DNA from: Actinoalloteichus fjordicus
GTDB taxonomy: Bacteria; Actinomycetota; Actinomycetes; Mycobacteriales; Pseudonocardiaceae
Assembly (NCBI RefSeq): GCF_001941625.1
Contig: NZ_CP016076.1
Location: 5,130,001-5,194,000, forward strand
Reading direction: 5' to 3'
Length of the DNA stretch: 64,000 nucleotides
The position numbers were made by a program, and so were the translations under genes. Shown here in pieces: positions 29,102 through 38,114 of the stretch. Position 1 is the first letter of the stretch. Each line of letters starts with the position of its first letter. Under the pieces are notes generated by a model, which worked only from the letters and a program-made list of their open reading frames with translations, was not told the origin of the DNA and did not search any database.

Positions 29102-29779
29102 GTGGACGTGTCGCAGCAGTACACCGGTCATGTCGAGCCCGGCGGCCCGGCCGCGCGCCGTGAGCTGGCAGAACTGAGCATCACGAAGGTGTCGGTCGGT
29201 CCGATGGACAACAACGCCTATGTCCTGCACTGTCCGCGCAGCGGCGACGCCGTGCTGATCGACGCGGCTGCGGACCCGGAGCGGTTGTCGGACCTCCTCG
29301 GCCACGATGACAGCAGGCCTCGCCTGCGCACCATCGTCACGACGCACAGCCATCCCGACCACTGGCAGGCCCTCGGAGCGGTGGCCGGGGCCTACGGGAC
29401 GAACCTCGCGGCGCACCCGGCCGACGCCGAGGCGCTGCCGGTGCCCCTGGACTTCCTGCTGGAACACGGTCACACGCTGGAGGTCGGGCAGTCCGAACTC
29501 GAGGTGATCCATCTGCGCGGCCACACCCCCGGCTCGATCGCCCTGCTGTACCGGGACCCGCAGGGCTCGCCGCACCTGTTCACCGGCGACTCGCTGTTTC
29601 CGGGCGGGCCGGGGAAGACGGGCTCGCCTGCGGACTTCGCCTCGTTGATGGACGACTTGGAGCAGCGGGTCTTCGCCGTTCTGCCGGACGACACCCGGGT
29701 GTACCCCGGCCACGGCGACGACACCACGTTGGGCGCGGAGCGTCCGCACCTGGCCGAGTGGCGGGCGCGGGGCTGGTAA
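29102..29779 (+). CDS. MBL-fold metallo-hydrolase (glyoxalase II-like)
   Basis: 225 residues from a GTG. The metal-binding motif TTHSHPDHW (HxHxDH), then GHTPGSIALLY, FTGDSLFPGG with the bridging Asp, and VYPGHGDDTTLG are all present and ordered as in class B glyoxalase II-like enzymes. It is likely a thioester or mycothiol-conjugate hydrolase; that is inferred from its place after the mycothiol-family gene. The first 25 residues precede the fold and could be trimmed by a later start. Confidence 0.9.
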   Translation: MDVSQQYTGHVEPGGPAARRELAELSITKVSVGPMDNNAYVLHCPRSGDAVLIDAAADPERLSDLLGHDDSRPRLRTIVTTHSHPDHWQALGAVAGAYGTNLAAHPADAEALPVPLDFLLEHGHTLEVGQSELEVIHLRGHTPGSIALLYRDPQGSPHLFTGDSLFPGGPGKTGSPADFASLMDDLEQRVFAVLPDDTRVYPGHGDDTTLGAERPHLAEWRARGW

Positions 29780-29893
29780 ACCGCAGGCGGCCTGCTGCGC
29801 AGAAGTCGCGAGCCTGCCCGGCGCAGGCTGTTTCGACGACGTGCCCGCCCGACGAACGCGCCGTCGGACGGGCCGGAACGTGTTTCTCGCCGA

Positions 29894-30616
29894 TCAGCCG
29901 TCCAGCGGGTTCGCCAGGGCTGCGGCCTCCTCGGGGCCGTACTGCTGCACGAGCATGTCCTCGACGAACTGTTCGACGGGGATGTCCTGCTGCTCGGCCA
30001 TCATGGTGAAGGTCTCATCGGCGATCTCGACGATCGGTCCGATGTCGACCTTCCACACCTCGTCCTCACGCAGGAACTGGAAGCGATAGGGGATCTCCTC
30101 CCCGTCGCTGAACACCTCGGCCGAGGCCGTGTCGCCGTCGACCTCGATGGAGCCCAGCTCGGCACTGTCGATCGCCTGTTCACCGATGAGCCCTCGCACG
30201 AAGGCCTCCGTCAGGAGTTCGGTCACCGATCCGCTCCGCAGCAGCTCCGGGTCGACCTCCGCGCGGAACACGTAGACCGTGATCTGCGTCGTCGGGCTCA
30301 GGCCGTGAAGCTCGTCGGCGGTCGCGCTCAGGGCGAGATGACGCGCCTCGTCATAGAACCTGTGCACCGGACTGGCCAGGACGGCTGTCGCCCGCTCGCC
30401 GTCTCGGGCGAGGGCCGCCTCGGTGTAGATGTCGAACGCCTCCTGAACGTCCGCCGTCGCACCGTCTCGGACCTGTACGGCAGTCGGAGCCGACGGGGCG
30501 GTCGAGGCGGGGCCCGCGGCGACGTCGCCGGACGACACGCCCCCGCCACATCCACTGAGCGTGAGAAGAAACAGGGGGACACAGAGGCCGAGCAGGCCAC
30601 GACTGGACTTGGTCAC
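29894..30616 (-). CDS. Secreted lipoprotein of unknown function
   Basis: 240 residues from a GTG at 30616. A Lys/Arg N-terminus, hydrophobic stretch and lipobox LTLSGC (Cys about residue 22) mark a lipoprotein anchored on the outer face of the membrane. A Ser/Thr/Ala/Pro linker follows. The body resembles an NTF2-like layout (helices EAFDIYTEAALARDGERATAV, strands through RFQFLREDEVWKVDI), but I do not recognise a named family. The last residues (QQYGPEEAAALANPLDG) are helical. It is divergent from the next gene by about 255 bp. Confidence 0.7.
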   Translation of the reverse strand: MTKSSRGLLGLCVPLFLLTLSGCGGGVSSGDVAAGPASTAPSAPTAVQVRDGATADVQEAFDIYTEAALARDGERATAVLASPVHRFYDEARHLALSATADELHGLSPTTQITVYVFRAEVDPELLRSGSVTELLTEAFVRGLIGEQAIDSAELGSIEVDGDTASAEVFSDGEEIPYRFQFLREDEVWKVDIGPIVEIADETFTMMAEQQDIPVEQFVEDMLVQQYGPEEAAALANPLDG

Positions 30617-30871
30617 CAACGAAGAGTAGCCATCCGCCTGCTCCGCGTGACGATGTGTCGGTCCTTGTGCCACGCCGGGCCGGTCTGCGACCCGCCGCAG
30701 ACCGGACGGGAGCACGGCGGGCGGACGCGGCGTGATCGCCTGTCGGTGCCGACGCCGGTGCCGGAAGTGTGAACAGTGTCGGACCGGCGGGCCGCGCCTG
30801 CTGCGTCACGCCCGCGTCGTCGTCTCGTTATCTCCTGCGGACCGGAACCGGCGGACGTGGTGAGGAGCGGA

Positions 30872-31576
30872 ATGGCGCGCAGGATCGGTGGAGCAGGCGG
30901 CGGCTCGGACAAGGGCGACCGCAAGAGCAACGTGGTGGCCGCCGCGTGTGTGCTGGCGCTGGGCACGGCGGTCGCGGGCGGGACGACGCTCGGCGGCGGG
31001 GCCGTGCTGAGCGGCTCCGGCACACTGGGCGGCTCGGGCATCGCGAGCGGCTCCGGCTCGGTGAGCGGTTCGTCGTTCAGTCAGTCCTTGCGCACCCGGA
31101 CCAATCAGGCCAGGACCTCCGCCCGTAAGGGCGACGCCGACACCGCATGGAAGCGGCTGGGCCTGCGCTCGACCAAGAAGACGATCCGGCGTGACCCGGA
31201 GTGCGTCGGCGCATCGTTCGGTCAGGTGCGAACGTTCTTCTTGCACACGCCGTGTCGCTCGCTGGACCGCGTGCTGTTCACCCTCGCCGCCGACGGCGGC
31301 ACAGTCCTGGTCTCGGTCGCCTGGGTCGACCTCCCCAGCAGGCAGAGCACGCGAGAGTTCGTCGACCTCATCGACGTCCACGGCTCCGGCGACATCCGGC
31401 CGCTGGGCGCGGGTCTGCTCGGCATGGCCGACGTCACCTTCACCGCCGACAACTATCGGTCCCGATCTCTTGGCACGACGGTGACCATCGCCGAGACCGA
31501 GCCGGCGAGCGGACGGGTCGACGCGGCGGTCCTGCAGGCGGCGGCCGACGTCGCCTCGGAGCTGCCTCGGCCCTGA
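30872..31576 (+). CDS. Membrane-anchored exported protein of unknown function
   Basis: 234 residues from the ATG at 30872, with GAGGAG six bases upstream. After a charged N-terminus (MARRIGGAGGGSDKGDRKSN) there is one TM segment (VVAAACVLALGTAVAGG). A Gly/Ser linker and a mixed alpha/beta domain follow, with two Cys (DPECVG, HTPCRSL) that could form a disulfide outside the cell. An upstream in-frame ATG at 30776 would put a long Arg-rich tail before the TM and lacks a ribosome site. No family recognised. Confidence 0.65.
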   Translation: MARRIGGAGGGSDKGDRKSNVVAAACVLALGTAVAGGTTLGGGAVLSGSGTLGGSGIASGSGSVSGSSFSQSLRTRTNQARTSARKGDADTAWKRLGLRSTKKTIRRDPECVGASFGQVRTFFLHTPCRSLDRVLFTLAADGGTVLVSVAWVDLPSRQSTREFVDLIDVHGSGDIRPLGAGLLGMADVTFTADNYRSRSLGTTVTIAETEPASGRVDAAVLQAAADVASELPRP

Positions 31577-31733
31577 CGGCGTGTCAGCTCGGTCGCCGAG
31601 GGCGGAGCCGGCACGGCAGGCCTGCTGATCGGCTGCGGAACTCGCCCGACTCCGAAGCACGGCAGAGCGGGCGGCGTGGCCGAATTCGCCGTTGTACGAC
31701 ACGGATCGGCACGGCCGTCGGTATCGTTCCCGA

Positions 31734-32471
31734 GTGCCGACTGAGAAGCCCGAGCAGGTCGTGGAGGTCTACACCGACGGGGCGTGCAGCCCGAATCCCG
31801 GTCCGGGAGGCTGGGGAGCCGTGCTGCGGTACGGCAGACACGAGCGAGAGCTGTACGGCAGCGAGTCCACGGTGACGACCAACAACCGGATGGAGCTGAC
31901 CGCGCCCATCCGGGCGTTGGAGAGCCTGACCCGCCCGGCAGTGGTGCGGCTGTACACCGACAGCACCTACGTGAAGAACGGCGTCACCCAGTGGATGCCC
32001 CGCTGGAAGAGCAACGGGTGGCAGACCAGCGCGCGCGAACCGGTGAAGAACGCCGATCTCTGGAGGCTGCTGGACGCGGCGGCCGCCGCGCATCGCGTCG
32101 AGTGGCATTGGGTGAAGGGACACGCAGGACATCCCGACAACGAACGCGCCGATCGACTCGCCGTCCAAGGCGTGCGGGAGGCCCGCGGCCCCGAGGTCGA
32201 GCTTTCGGCCGTCGTCGCGAAACCCGCTGGGTCCCGGCCGAGATCGCCCCGGCCCGCCGCAGGCGAGACGCGACCGCGCTGTCAGGCGATCACGCGGGGC
32301 GGTACGAACTGCCCGACGGTCGCCCGCCCGTCCGGCCTGTGTCACGTGCACGATCCCGCCGTGCAGTGCGGGGCGGTCCTCACGAGCGGAAAGCCCTGCG
32401 CCGTGGCGACCGGCGGCGGCCGGTGCGAGCGTCATGCCGTGGGCGAGGAGTCGACGCCGGGGCTGTTCTGA
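31734..32471 (+). CDS. rnhA: Ribonuclease HI with a C-terminal double Cys3His extension
   Basis: 245 residues from a GTG at 31734. Catalytic acids are all present: D15 ([16 protein letters not shown]), E54 ([13 protein letters not shown]), D76 ([11 protein letters not shown]) and D140 (HPDNERAD), with the usual His in GHAGH. The enzyme cuts the RNA of RNA-DNA hybrids. After about residue 165 there is a linker and two tandem Cys/His motifs, C183-x9-C193-x9-C203-x2-H206 and C212-x9-C222-x8-C231-x2-H234. These look like small zinc-binding knuckles and are absent from E. coli-type RNase HI. They may help bind nucleic acid. Confidence 0.9.
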   Translation: MPTEKPEQVVEVYTDGACSPNPGPGGWGAVLRYGRHERELYGSESTVTTNNRMELTAPIRALESLTRPAVVRLYTDSTYVKNGVTQWMPRWKSNGWQTSAREPVKNADLWRLLDAAAAAHRVEWHWVKGHAGHPDNERADRLAVQGVREARGPEVELSAVVAKPAGSRPRSPRPAAGETRPRCQAITRGGTNCPTVARPSGLCHVHDPAVQCGAVLTSGKPCAVATGGGRCERHAVGEESTPGLF

Positions 32472-32676
32472 CGGTCCGGCTGTCCGGACGGCACGTCGGT
32501 TCGCCATCGGGCCGGCCCGCACTCAGTCTCGCGGCCTCGACCGTCTCGTCGCCGCAGGCGGAACCGGCGCACCGGACACGGGCCTACGACGGAGGAGGCG
32601 GGCGCACCGGCTTCTCCTCGTCGGCGGCCCGCCGACGGCGTCCAGACTCGTCGGCACCCTGTCGCAGAATGGGCGG

Positions 32677-33147
32677 ATGGCAGCGTCACACCGGATCTCG
32701 ACTCCCGCTCAGGTGCAGCAGCGTTGGCAGGCGCGGCAGGCGCCGGACGGCGACTTCATCGTGTTCGCCGACGGCAGTCTGTCGGCCATGGAGTTCGAGC
32801 GGTTCGTCGAACCGGTCCGATTCCGGTGGTGGGAGACCCTCCGGGCCGAGGCGTGGACGCCGATGGACTGGCTCGAGGTGGACGACGTGCTGGCCTCCTG
32901 CACTCACGGCCGCCGACGCGCGTCGGCCGGCGAGTCGGCGGCACACGGCAGCGTCGGCTGGGTCGCCCTGACCAGTGCCGACGGCAGAGACACCCTGGAG
33001 TGGCTCGCGGTGTCGCGCTACTCCGACCCGTTCTCGTCCGTCACCCTGGACGACCGTGTTCTCAGTGCCACCAGCACCTCGGGCCAGGTCTGGCGCTTCC
33101 CCTGCGACGCCCCGGCCGACGTGACCATCAGCGACGGGTCCGGTTGA
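32677..33147 (+). CDS. Hypothetical protein
   Basis: 156 residues from an ATG at 32677. A soluble, acidic, Trp-rich protein (FRWWETLRAEAWTPMDWLEVDDVLA) with no signal peptide, TM segment or recognised motif. The codon pattern looks coding and the translation is not low-complexity. It precedes the cyclase-like/P-loop pair by about 195 bp on the same strand and could belong to that system, but nothing in its sequence proves it. Confidence 0.55.
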   Translation: MAASHRISTPAQVQQRWQARQAPDGDFIVFADGSLSAMEFERFVEPVRFRWWETLRAEAWTPMDWLEVDDVLASCTHGRRRASAGESAAHGSVGWVALTSADGRDTLEWLAVSRYSDPFSSVTLDDRVLSATSTSGQVWRFPCDAPADVTISDGSG

Positions 33148-33342
33148 TCCCAGCGTGGCAAGACGTCGGAGTCGACCGACCGGGGCGGGCACGCATCGAG
33201 GTCGACGACGTCGAGCGGCAGGCCAGGAGTGCAGGCCGGGAAGTGTGTTCGGCGAATTCTCGTGCTGTGTCCAGTTCTGGACAGTGCCGAGGTCGTGCGC
33301 CGGGGAACATCGAGTCACCAGATCGATGCGAAAGGGCGATTC

Positions 33343-34371
33343 GTGACCAGTCAGCACACCGACGAGGCTTCTGCTCCGGGAACGTACCTCGGCGTGATGG
33401 TGATCGACACCCATCGAATCAGCGCACCCGACGATGTCGGACAAGACAGGCTGACGACCCTGATCCCGGAGATCGTGTCGAGTGCGGCACGACGAGGCGG
33501 CGTGGAACGTCTCCTGCTCAACCCGCCGGTCGGGACTCCCAGCGGTGAAGGACTCCTCTTCGGATTCGACGCGGAGCTGCTTCCGCTGGCCGTCGACCGC
33601 CTCATGGACGCACTGCAGGGTGAGCTGCGGACCAGGGCTCGTGACCTGCGGGCCGACGGGATCACCCTTCGGATGCGGGCAAGCCTGCACCTGGGGCCGG
33701 TGCCGTCGTTCACTTCGCTGTTCGTCGACTCGCCCACCGGAAGGGTCGTGATCGACAGTCACCGCATGGTCGGGGCAGCGGAGGTACGGGCATTGCTGGA
33801 GCGCTCCGATCCACAGGCGACGTTCCTGGCGACCGTCGTCTCCGATGCCGTGATGGCGGACGTCATCCAGGCGGGCCACACCGTCCGTCGGCCCTCGGAG
33901 TTCGTTCGAACCGCGCTCAGCGTGGCGGCCGAGGACTTCCCGTGCATCGGACATCTCCGGGTGCCGGTGCCCTCCGGTGAGCTGCTCACCGCCGGACTGC
34001 TCACCCCGCGGCAGCAGGCGTCCGACGCCGAGAGGCCCGCTCCGATCTCGACACCGGGCCTGGGTGCAGCCGACGCTCGGTCGGGGACAGGCTGGACGAG
34101 CAATACGACCACGACGAACGGCGGACACCAGCGATTGATCGCGCAGAGCCGGGACGTGGGACACATCGAGGACCACTCCACCGCCGTCGAGGCAGGCCTG
34201 TCCGAGGTGGCGGTCAGCGGGAACAACAACAACATCGCGGGACGCGATCTGGACCAGTCGACCGGCAGGCAGGACTTCTCCGGGACGTTCGACGTCGGCG
34301 GGGACGGAAGTTTCGGCAGCCACAGCGGGCGCCGGTTCGGCATCCCCGACCAGACCGAGCGGGACTCGTGA
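33343..34371 (+). CDS. Degenerate nucleotide-cyclase-like protein with GRD-tag C-terminus
   Basis: 342 residues from a GTG at 33343, with AAAGGG upstream. Residues about 14-210 follow a class III nucleotidyl-cyclase-like layout often seen in actinobacterial conflict proteins: first strand GVMVIDTHR with an Asp, a GEGLLFGFD turn (Glu where a GD motif is usual), LRMRASLHLGPV, a GRVVIDSHRMVGAAEVRALL segment read in two parts, and TVVSDAVMADVI. The tail (220-342) is disordered and contains SGNNNNIAGRDLDQS at 292-306. The next gene overlaps by GTGA and encodes a protein with the same tag. Loss of metal ligands suggests a sensor or scaffold rather than an active cyclase. No database check was possible. 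Confidence 0.65.
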   Translation: MTSQHTDEASAPGTYLGVMVIDTHRISAPDDVGQDRLTTLIPEIVSSAARRGGVERLLLNPPVGTPSGEGLLFGFDAELLPLAVDRLMDALQGELRTRARDLRADGITLRMRASLHLGPVPSFTSLFVDSPTGRVVIDSHRMVGAAEVRALLERSDPQATFLATVVSDAVMADVIQAGHTVRRPSEFVRTALSVAAEDFPCIGHLRVPVPSGELLTAGLLTPRQQASDAERPAPISTPGLGAADARSGTGWTSNTTTTNGGHQRLIAQSRDVGHIEDHSTAVEAGLSEVAVSGNNNNIAGRDLDQSTGRQDFSGTFDVGGDGSFGSHSGRRFGIPDQTERDS

Positions 34372-36683
34372 CCGGCGCCGAGGGGCGCCCCGAGGACGAC
34401 GTCGACTTTTTCGGGATGCTCGACACCGCGACGAAGGGAACAGACCTCGGTGCCGAGGGCGTCGGCGGACTCGGCCGGGTTCTCGCCGAGGAGCCAGCCG
34501 ACGGCCGTGCCGACGCACTCGGCGACGACCCGGCAGAGCGTGCGCCGAACCAGGCGCCGAATCCGGCGGTGGAGCCGTCTGCGGAACCGCTCGCACCAGC
34601 TCGAACCTCACCGGTCGCCGAGTCGATGCACCCGCCTCGCCATACCGAGTCCGTCACCGGGATCGCTGGGGACGAGAACTCCGTGGCAGGCAGGGATATC
34701 GACCAGTCCCACACGACCATCTTTCAGAACTATCACCAGGTCTTCTCCGCACAGCCCGGCGAACAGGCGGCCGAGATCGCCCGTCCGCGCAATCGGGCCA
34801 GGAGCGGGCAGTGGGACTCCGATGCGCTGTCCGCACTGGCCGGACGCTTCGTGACTCCGGCTGGGCTGCTCGACGCGTCGGGAGAGCGGTCCGCGCTCCA
34901 GATCCTCACCCACTGGCACCTGGTTCTGATCACCGCAGAGGCGAAGACCGGCGGCCAGTTCACGGCAGCGCTCCGGCTGGCACAGGAACTCCGGCGGGTC
35001 GAAGACCCCTCGCTCATCGTCCGCCAGGAGGTCCTCGATCTCGATTTCCGCCTCGATGCGGGTCTGATCCTCGACGTCGACACCCCTGCGGTCGTCATCC
35101 TCGACCTGCGCGAGGCGTCCGGCCCGGACGTCATCGAGGTCAGGAACCACCTCGTCGAGTTCGGCCACCACCTGACAGCGCATCACAGCTATCTCGTCGT
35201 CATCCTGCCCGTCGCCCAGCGACGCCGCTTCGACGAGCGGTTCCCCGGCAGGTTGCACACCCTTTCTCGACCGCCGGGTGAGGAGGTCTTCGCCCGCCAC
35301 GTGGAACTGGTGGAGGACCCGCAGCACCTGTTGGACGAGTCCGGACTCCTCGCCCGCGTCGCCGAGGCATGGCCGCCGGAGGCGAAGGAACTCGCCGACG
35401 CGGTGTCCGAGGCGCGCAGGGCGGGCATCGAATCGGCGAAGGAGATCGCCGAGCGAATCGCCGATCCGACCGACGTGCTCGCCGAGGAACTCCGTGCGGA
35501 GATCACCCGGCATCAGGCGCAGGAGGACGAGGAGGCCATCGGCCTGCTCCTGGCCTGTGGCCTGTTCGAGGGCGCCCCCGCAGACCGCATCCTCGCCGCC
35601 TCGGATCTGGTGCTGGGCATGTCGAAGACTCAGGTCCGCCACCCTGATCCGCTGCTCCGGCCGGGCGTGACGACGACGTTGAAACGGCTCAGTCCCGGTC
35701 TGTTCAACGTGCGCCGACGGACGTTCACGCTGCCGGATCTCGGCTCTTCGGTGCTCACGTACTTCTGGAACGAGCATCCGGCGCTGCGGCGGACGATCCG
35801 AGAATGGTTGAAAGCACTCCCCTTCACGATCGACGACCTCGGACAAGCCGAACTGGAACGCCTCGCCGACCGCGCGGCAGACCTCGCGGCGGAGGCGGGG
35901 GTCGAGGTGATCACCGAGCTGGCCCAGGACTGGGCGACAGGCAGGCGGAACCGCGACGTCCCGTCGACGGCGATCCCCAACAGTCGACAGGACCAGACGC
36001 GTCGGTCCGTCGCGGTACGCCTGCTGACCAGGACGGCGGTCGATCCGATCCTCGGCAGGGCGGTTCGCGAGAAGCTCTGGGAGTGGTCCAGGACATCGTC
36101 TCCCGACCTTCAACTCCTGGTGGCGATCGTCTGCGGCGAGATCGGCCCGGACTTCCCCCGGGTGGCGCTGACCCGGATCAAACACCTCGCGACCGCGACG
36201 GAACCACTGGTAAGAGAGAACGCGTCGGCCGCGATGGTCCGGGTCGGCCGTGAGTCGGGATTCGCGACCTTCCTGCGCTATGTCGAGGGCTGGCTCGACC
36301 GACCGGACGCCGATCGCATGGAACTACTGGCCTCGAGCATCGAGCGACTGCTCGATGCCGAGCCCCGCAACGTCACCGGCGAGGGCGTACGTGAGTTCTG
36401 GAGTCGGGCACTGGACGCGATGCCGATGCACGAGATTCGCCGGGTGGTCGGCGCCTGGCTGCGTCATGGCGCACGTTCGGCCTCACCGTCGGTTCGAGGC
36501 GACTCGGTGGAGACACTCGTCGCCGCGACCGAGGGACGTCCACAGCGGATGGCCCGCCTTCAATGGGCCAGCCGGGTGGCTGCCATCCCCCTCGATCCGG
36601 CCTTCGTCGAGGACGACCCGGTGAACGCGCTGGTCCAGCTGGTCTGGACCCGGCTGGACGAGATCGATCCCGGACAGATCTGA
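34368..36683 (+). CDS. Large P-loop-like (inactive STAND?) protein with GRD tag and helical C-terminus
   Basis: 771 residues. A GTG start overlaps the upstream stop as GTGA. Residues 1-95 are acidic and disordered. GDENSVAGRDIDQS at 101-114 matches the tag of the upstream protein. An NTPase-like core follows: a degenerate P-loop position LVLITAEAKTGGQFTAAL (about 185-202, lacking the GxxxxGK[ST] consensus), Walker-B-like AVVILDLREA (241-250), and LVVILPVAQRRRF as a sensor-like strand. From about 340 to the end the protein is a chain of helices resembling superstructure repeats. This arrangement fits inactive STAND-type proteins in bacterial conflict systems. Role and ligand are unknown. Confidence 0.65.
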   Translation: MTGAEGRPEDDVDFFGMLDTATKGTDLGAEGVGGLGRVLAEEPADGRADALGDDPAERAPNQAPNPAVEPSAEPLAPARTSPVAESMHPPRHTESVTGIAGDENSVAGRDIDQSHTTIFQNYHQVFSAQPGEQAAEIARPRNRARSGQWDSDALSALAGRFVTPAGLLDASGERSALQILTHWHLVLITAEAKTGGQFTAALRLAQELRRVEDPSLIVRQEVLDLDFRLDAGLILDVDTPAVVILDLREASGPDVIEVRNHLVEFGHHLTAHHSYLVVILPVAQRRRFDERFPGRLHTLSRPPGEEVFARHVELVEDPQHLLDESGLLARVAEAWPPEAKELADAVSEARRAGIESAKEIAERIADPTDVLAEELRAEITRHQAQEDEEAIGLLLACGLFEGAPADRILAASDLVLGMSKTQVRHPDPLLRPGVTTTLKRLSPGLFNVRRRTFTLPDLGSSVLTYFWNEHPALRRTIREWLKALPFTIDDLGQAELERLADRAADLAAEAGVEVITELAQDWATGRRNRDVPSTAIPNSRQDQTRRSVAVRLLTRTAVDPILGRAVREKLWEWSRTSSPDLQLLVAIVCGEIGPDFPRVALTRIKHLATATEPLVRENASAAMVRVGRESGFATFLRYVEGWLDRPDADRMELLASSIERLLDAEPRNVTGEGVREFWSRALDAMPMHEIRRVVGAWLRHGARSASPSVRGDSVETLVAATEGRPQRMARLQWASRVAAIPLDPAFVEDDPVNALVQLVWTRLDEIDPGQI

Positions 36684-36732
36684 CCGGCCCCGCACCACGA
36701 CCTGTCGAACGACCAGGATGGCGGAGAGAATC

Positions 36733-36885
36733 ATGCGGCTGCGAAGTCGGCATCCCCGGAGCGCACTCGTCGGGGGCACCAGCCCGGATCATCGCGTGGG
36801 GACGACACTGCGGCGGCTCTTCGACGCCCACCAGCGCGGGGACCTCAGCGCCCGCCTGGACGCCCTGGCAGTAGCCCAGGCCTGA
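36733..36885 (+). CDS. Small ORF downstream of the GRD-tag pair
   Basis: 50 residues from an ATG with GGAGAGA six bases upstream, starting 49 bp after the P-loop gene on the same strand. It is basic at the start (MRLRSRHPRSALVGG) and helical at the end (TLRRLFDAHQRGDLSARLDA). No family recognised. The good ribosome site and spacing make it a candidate third member of the operon, but the short length leaves real doubt. Confidence 0.4.
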   Translation: MRLRSRHPRSALVGGTSPDHRVGTTLRRLFDAHQRGDLSARLDALAVAQA

Positions 36886-36932
36886 CGGAGTTCGTCGGCG
36901 ACGTCCCAGACGTCGCCGACGAACCGGCCTCG

Positions 36933-38114
36933 TCAGTTCCAGATCGCGTCGGCCCATTCCGGATGGTCGATGAACGGGTTTCGATTGCCCTGGAAGTCGT
37001 CGTAGACGACCTGGTTGCGACGCTCCTCGAAGGCGTCCGGCGGGTCCTCGGCGTTCCAGTCGAGCAGCACCGACTGGCGGCCCATGTAGGGGTTGGAGCC
37101 GTTGGACACGGTGTCGTTGAGCTCAAGGTCGGCGAAGCCGTCGCCGCCCTCGTAGCGCACGGCCATGTAGAAGATCATCCGAGCGACGTCGCCCTTGACG
37201 TCGTCGCGCGGCTCCCAGGAGTCGCCGTCGGTGAGGTTGCCCGGCGCACCCGGCACCGGCGAGCCGCCGTTGTCGAAGTCCTTGTTGCCCCGCGCGGAGT
37301 TGACCTGCACGTCGGTGGGGCGCAGGTGGTGGATGTCGGTGCCGGGGCCGGGCGCCGTGCCGATGTCGCCGTGGGACTGGGCCCAGACGTGCTCGCGGTT
37401 CCACTGGCCCACGCTGCCGCCGTTGGAGTTCTTGCTCTGCGAACGTCCGCTGTAGAACAGGATCACGTTGTTCGAGTTCGCCGGGTCCTCGTCGGTGGCC
37501 TTGAGCGCATCCCAGACCTGACTGTAGGACAGCCTCGTGCTGGTGCTGATGATCTCGTGCAGCTCGTCCTTCAAGGCATCCCCGCTCAGGCCGAGCGCGG
37601 TGCGGTAGTACGTCTCGTCGTAGTCGCCGGGGTCCGTGGGCGGTTCGGTGGGCGGCTCGGTCGGGGGCTCAGTCGGGGGTTGGGTGTCACCCGCAGGCGA
37701 GAATGCGGTCGGAGAGGTGAGACCGGCGTGTGAGAAGTAGCTGCGCAGCGGGCCGGTGACGTCGAGAGTCGTCCCGAGCAGGTCAGGGTTGGTGCGCAGG
37801 CCGTAGTCCGCCCGGAAGGACGCGGTGATCTGCACGTACAGCATCTCGGCCGGGTCGGTCTCGGTGGCCGAGTCGGCGAGGGCGAGCGCGTAGTCGGAGG
37901 GGAAGCCCGATCGGACCACGGTCGTGGTCGCCGTCGGCTGCCCCACCACGTGACCGCGCACGGTGCCGGTGCCGCCCTGCTGCGAGATCGCCTCGGCGAC
38001 GGTGAGCTGGTCGGCGGCGAACGCGGCGGTCGGCACCTGGAATGCCACCACCGCAGCCGCGACGCCGACCAGCGCGGCTAAGGACCTCCACCGACTCACA
38101 CGGGTTGCTGTCAC
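36933..38114 (-). CDS. Secreted endonuclease I-type nuclease with N-terminal OB-fold-like domain
   Basis: 393 residues from a GTG with a GGGGAGGA site upstream. A Sec signal peptide (RSLAALVGVAAAVVAFQVPTAAFA, shown here in pieces: RSLAALVGVAAAVV and AFQVPTAAFA) ends near residue 33. An OB-like domain follows (about 38-140, with VRGHVVGQPTATTTVV). A TEPP repeat linker (about 147-165) precedes the endonuclease I domain (about 168-393). Its active segment includes WNREHVWAQSHGD, DIHHLRPTDVQVNSARGNKDF and MIFYMAVRYEGG. It degrades extracellular DNA, likely for nutrient or phosphate recovery. Inverted repeat GATCAC/GTGATC lies upstream at 38164-38181. Confidence 0.9.
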   Translation of the reverse strand: MTATRVSRWRSLAALVGVAAAVVAFQVPTAAFAADQLTVAEAISQQGGTGTVRGHVVGQPTATTTVVRSGFPSDYALALADSATETDPAEMLYVQITASFRADYGLRTNPDLLGTTLDVTGPLRSYFSHAGLTSPTAFSPAGDTQPPTEPPTEPPTEPPTDPGDYDETYYRTALGLSGDALKDELHEIISTSTRLSYSQVWDALKATDEDPANSNNVILFYSGRSQSKNSNGGSVGQWNREHVWAQSHGDIGTAPGPGTDIHHLRPTDVQVNSARGNKDFDNGGSPVPGAPGNLTDGDSWEPRDDVKGDVARMIFYMAVRYEGGDGFADLELNDTVSNGSNPYMGRQSVLLDWNAEDPPDAFEERRNQVVYDDFQGNRNPFIDHPEWADAIWN

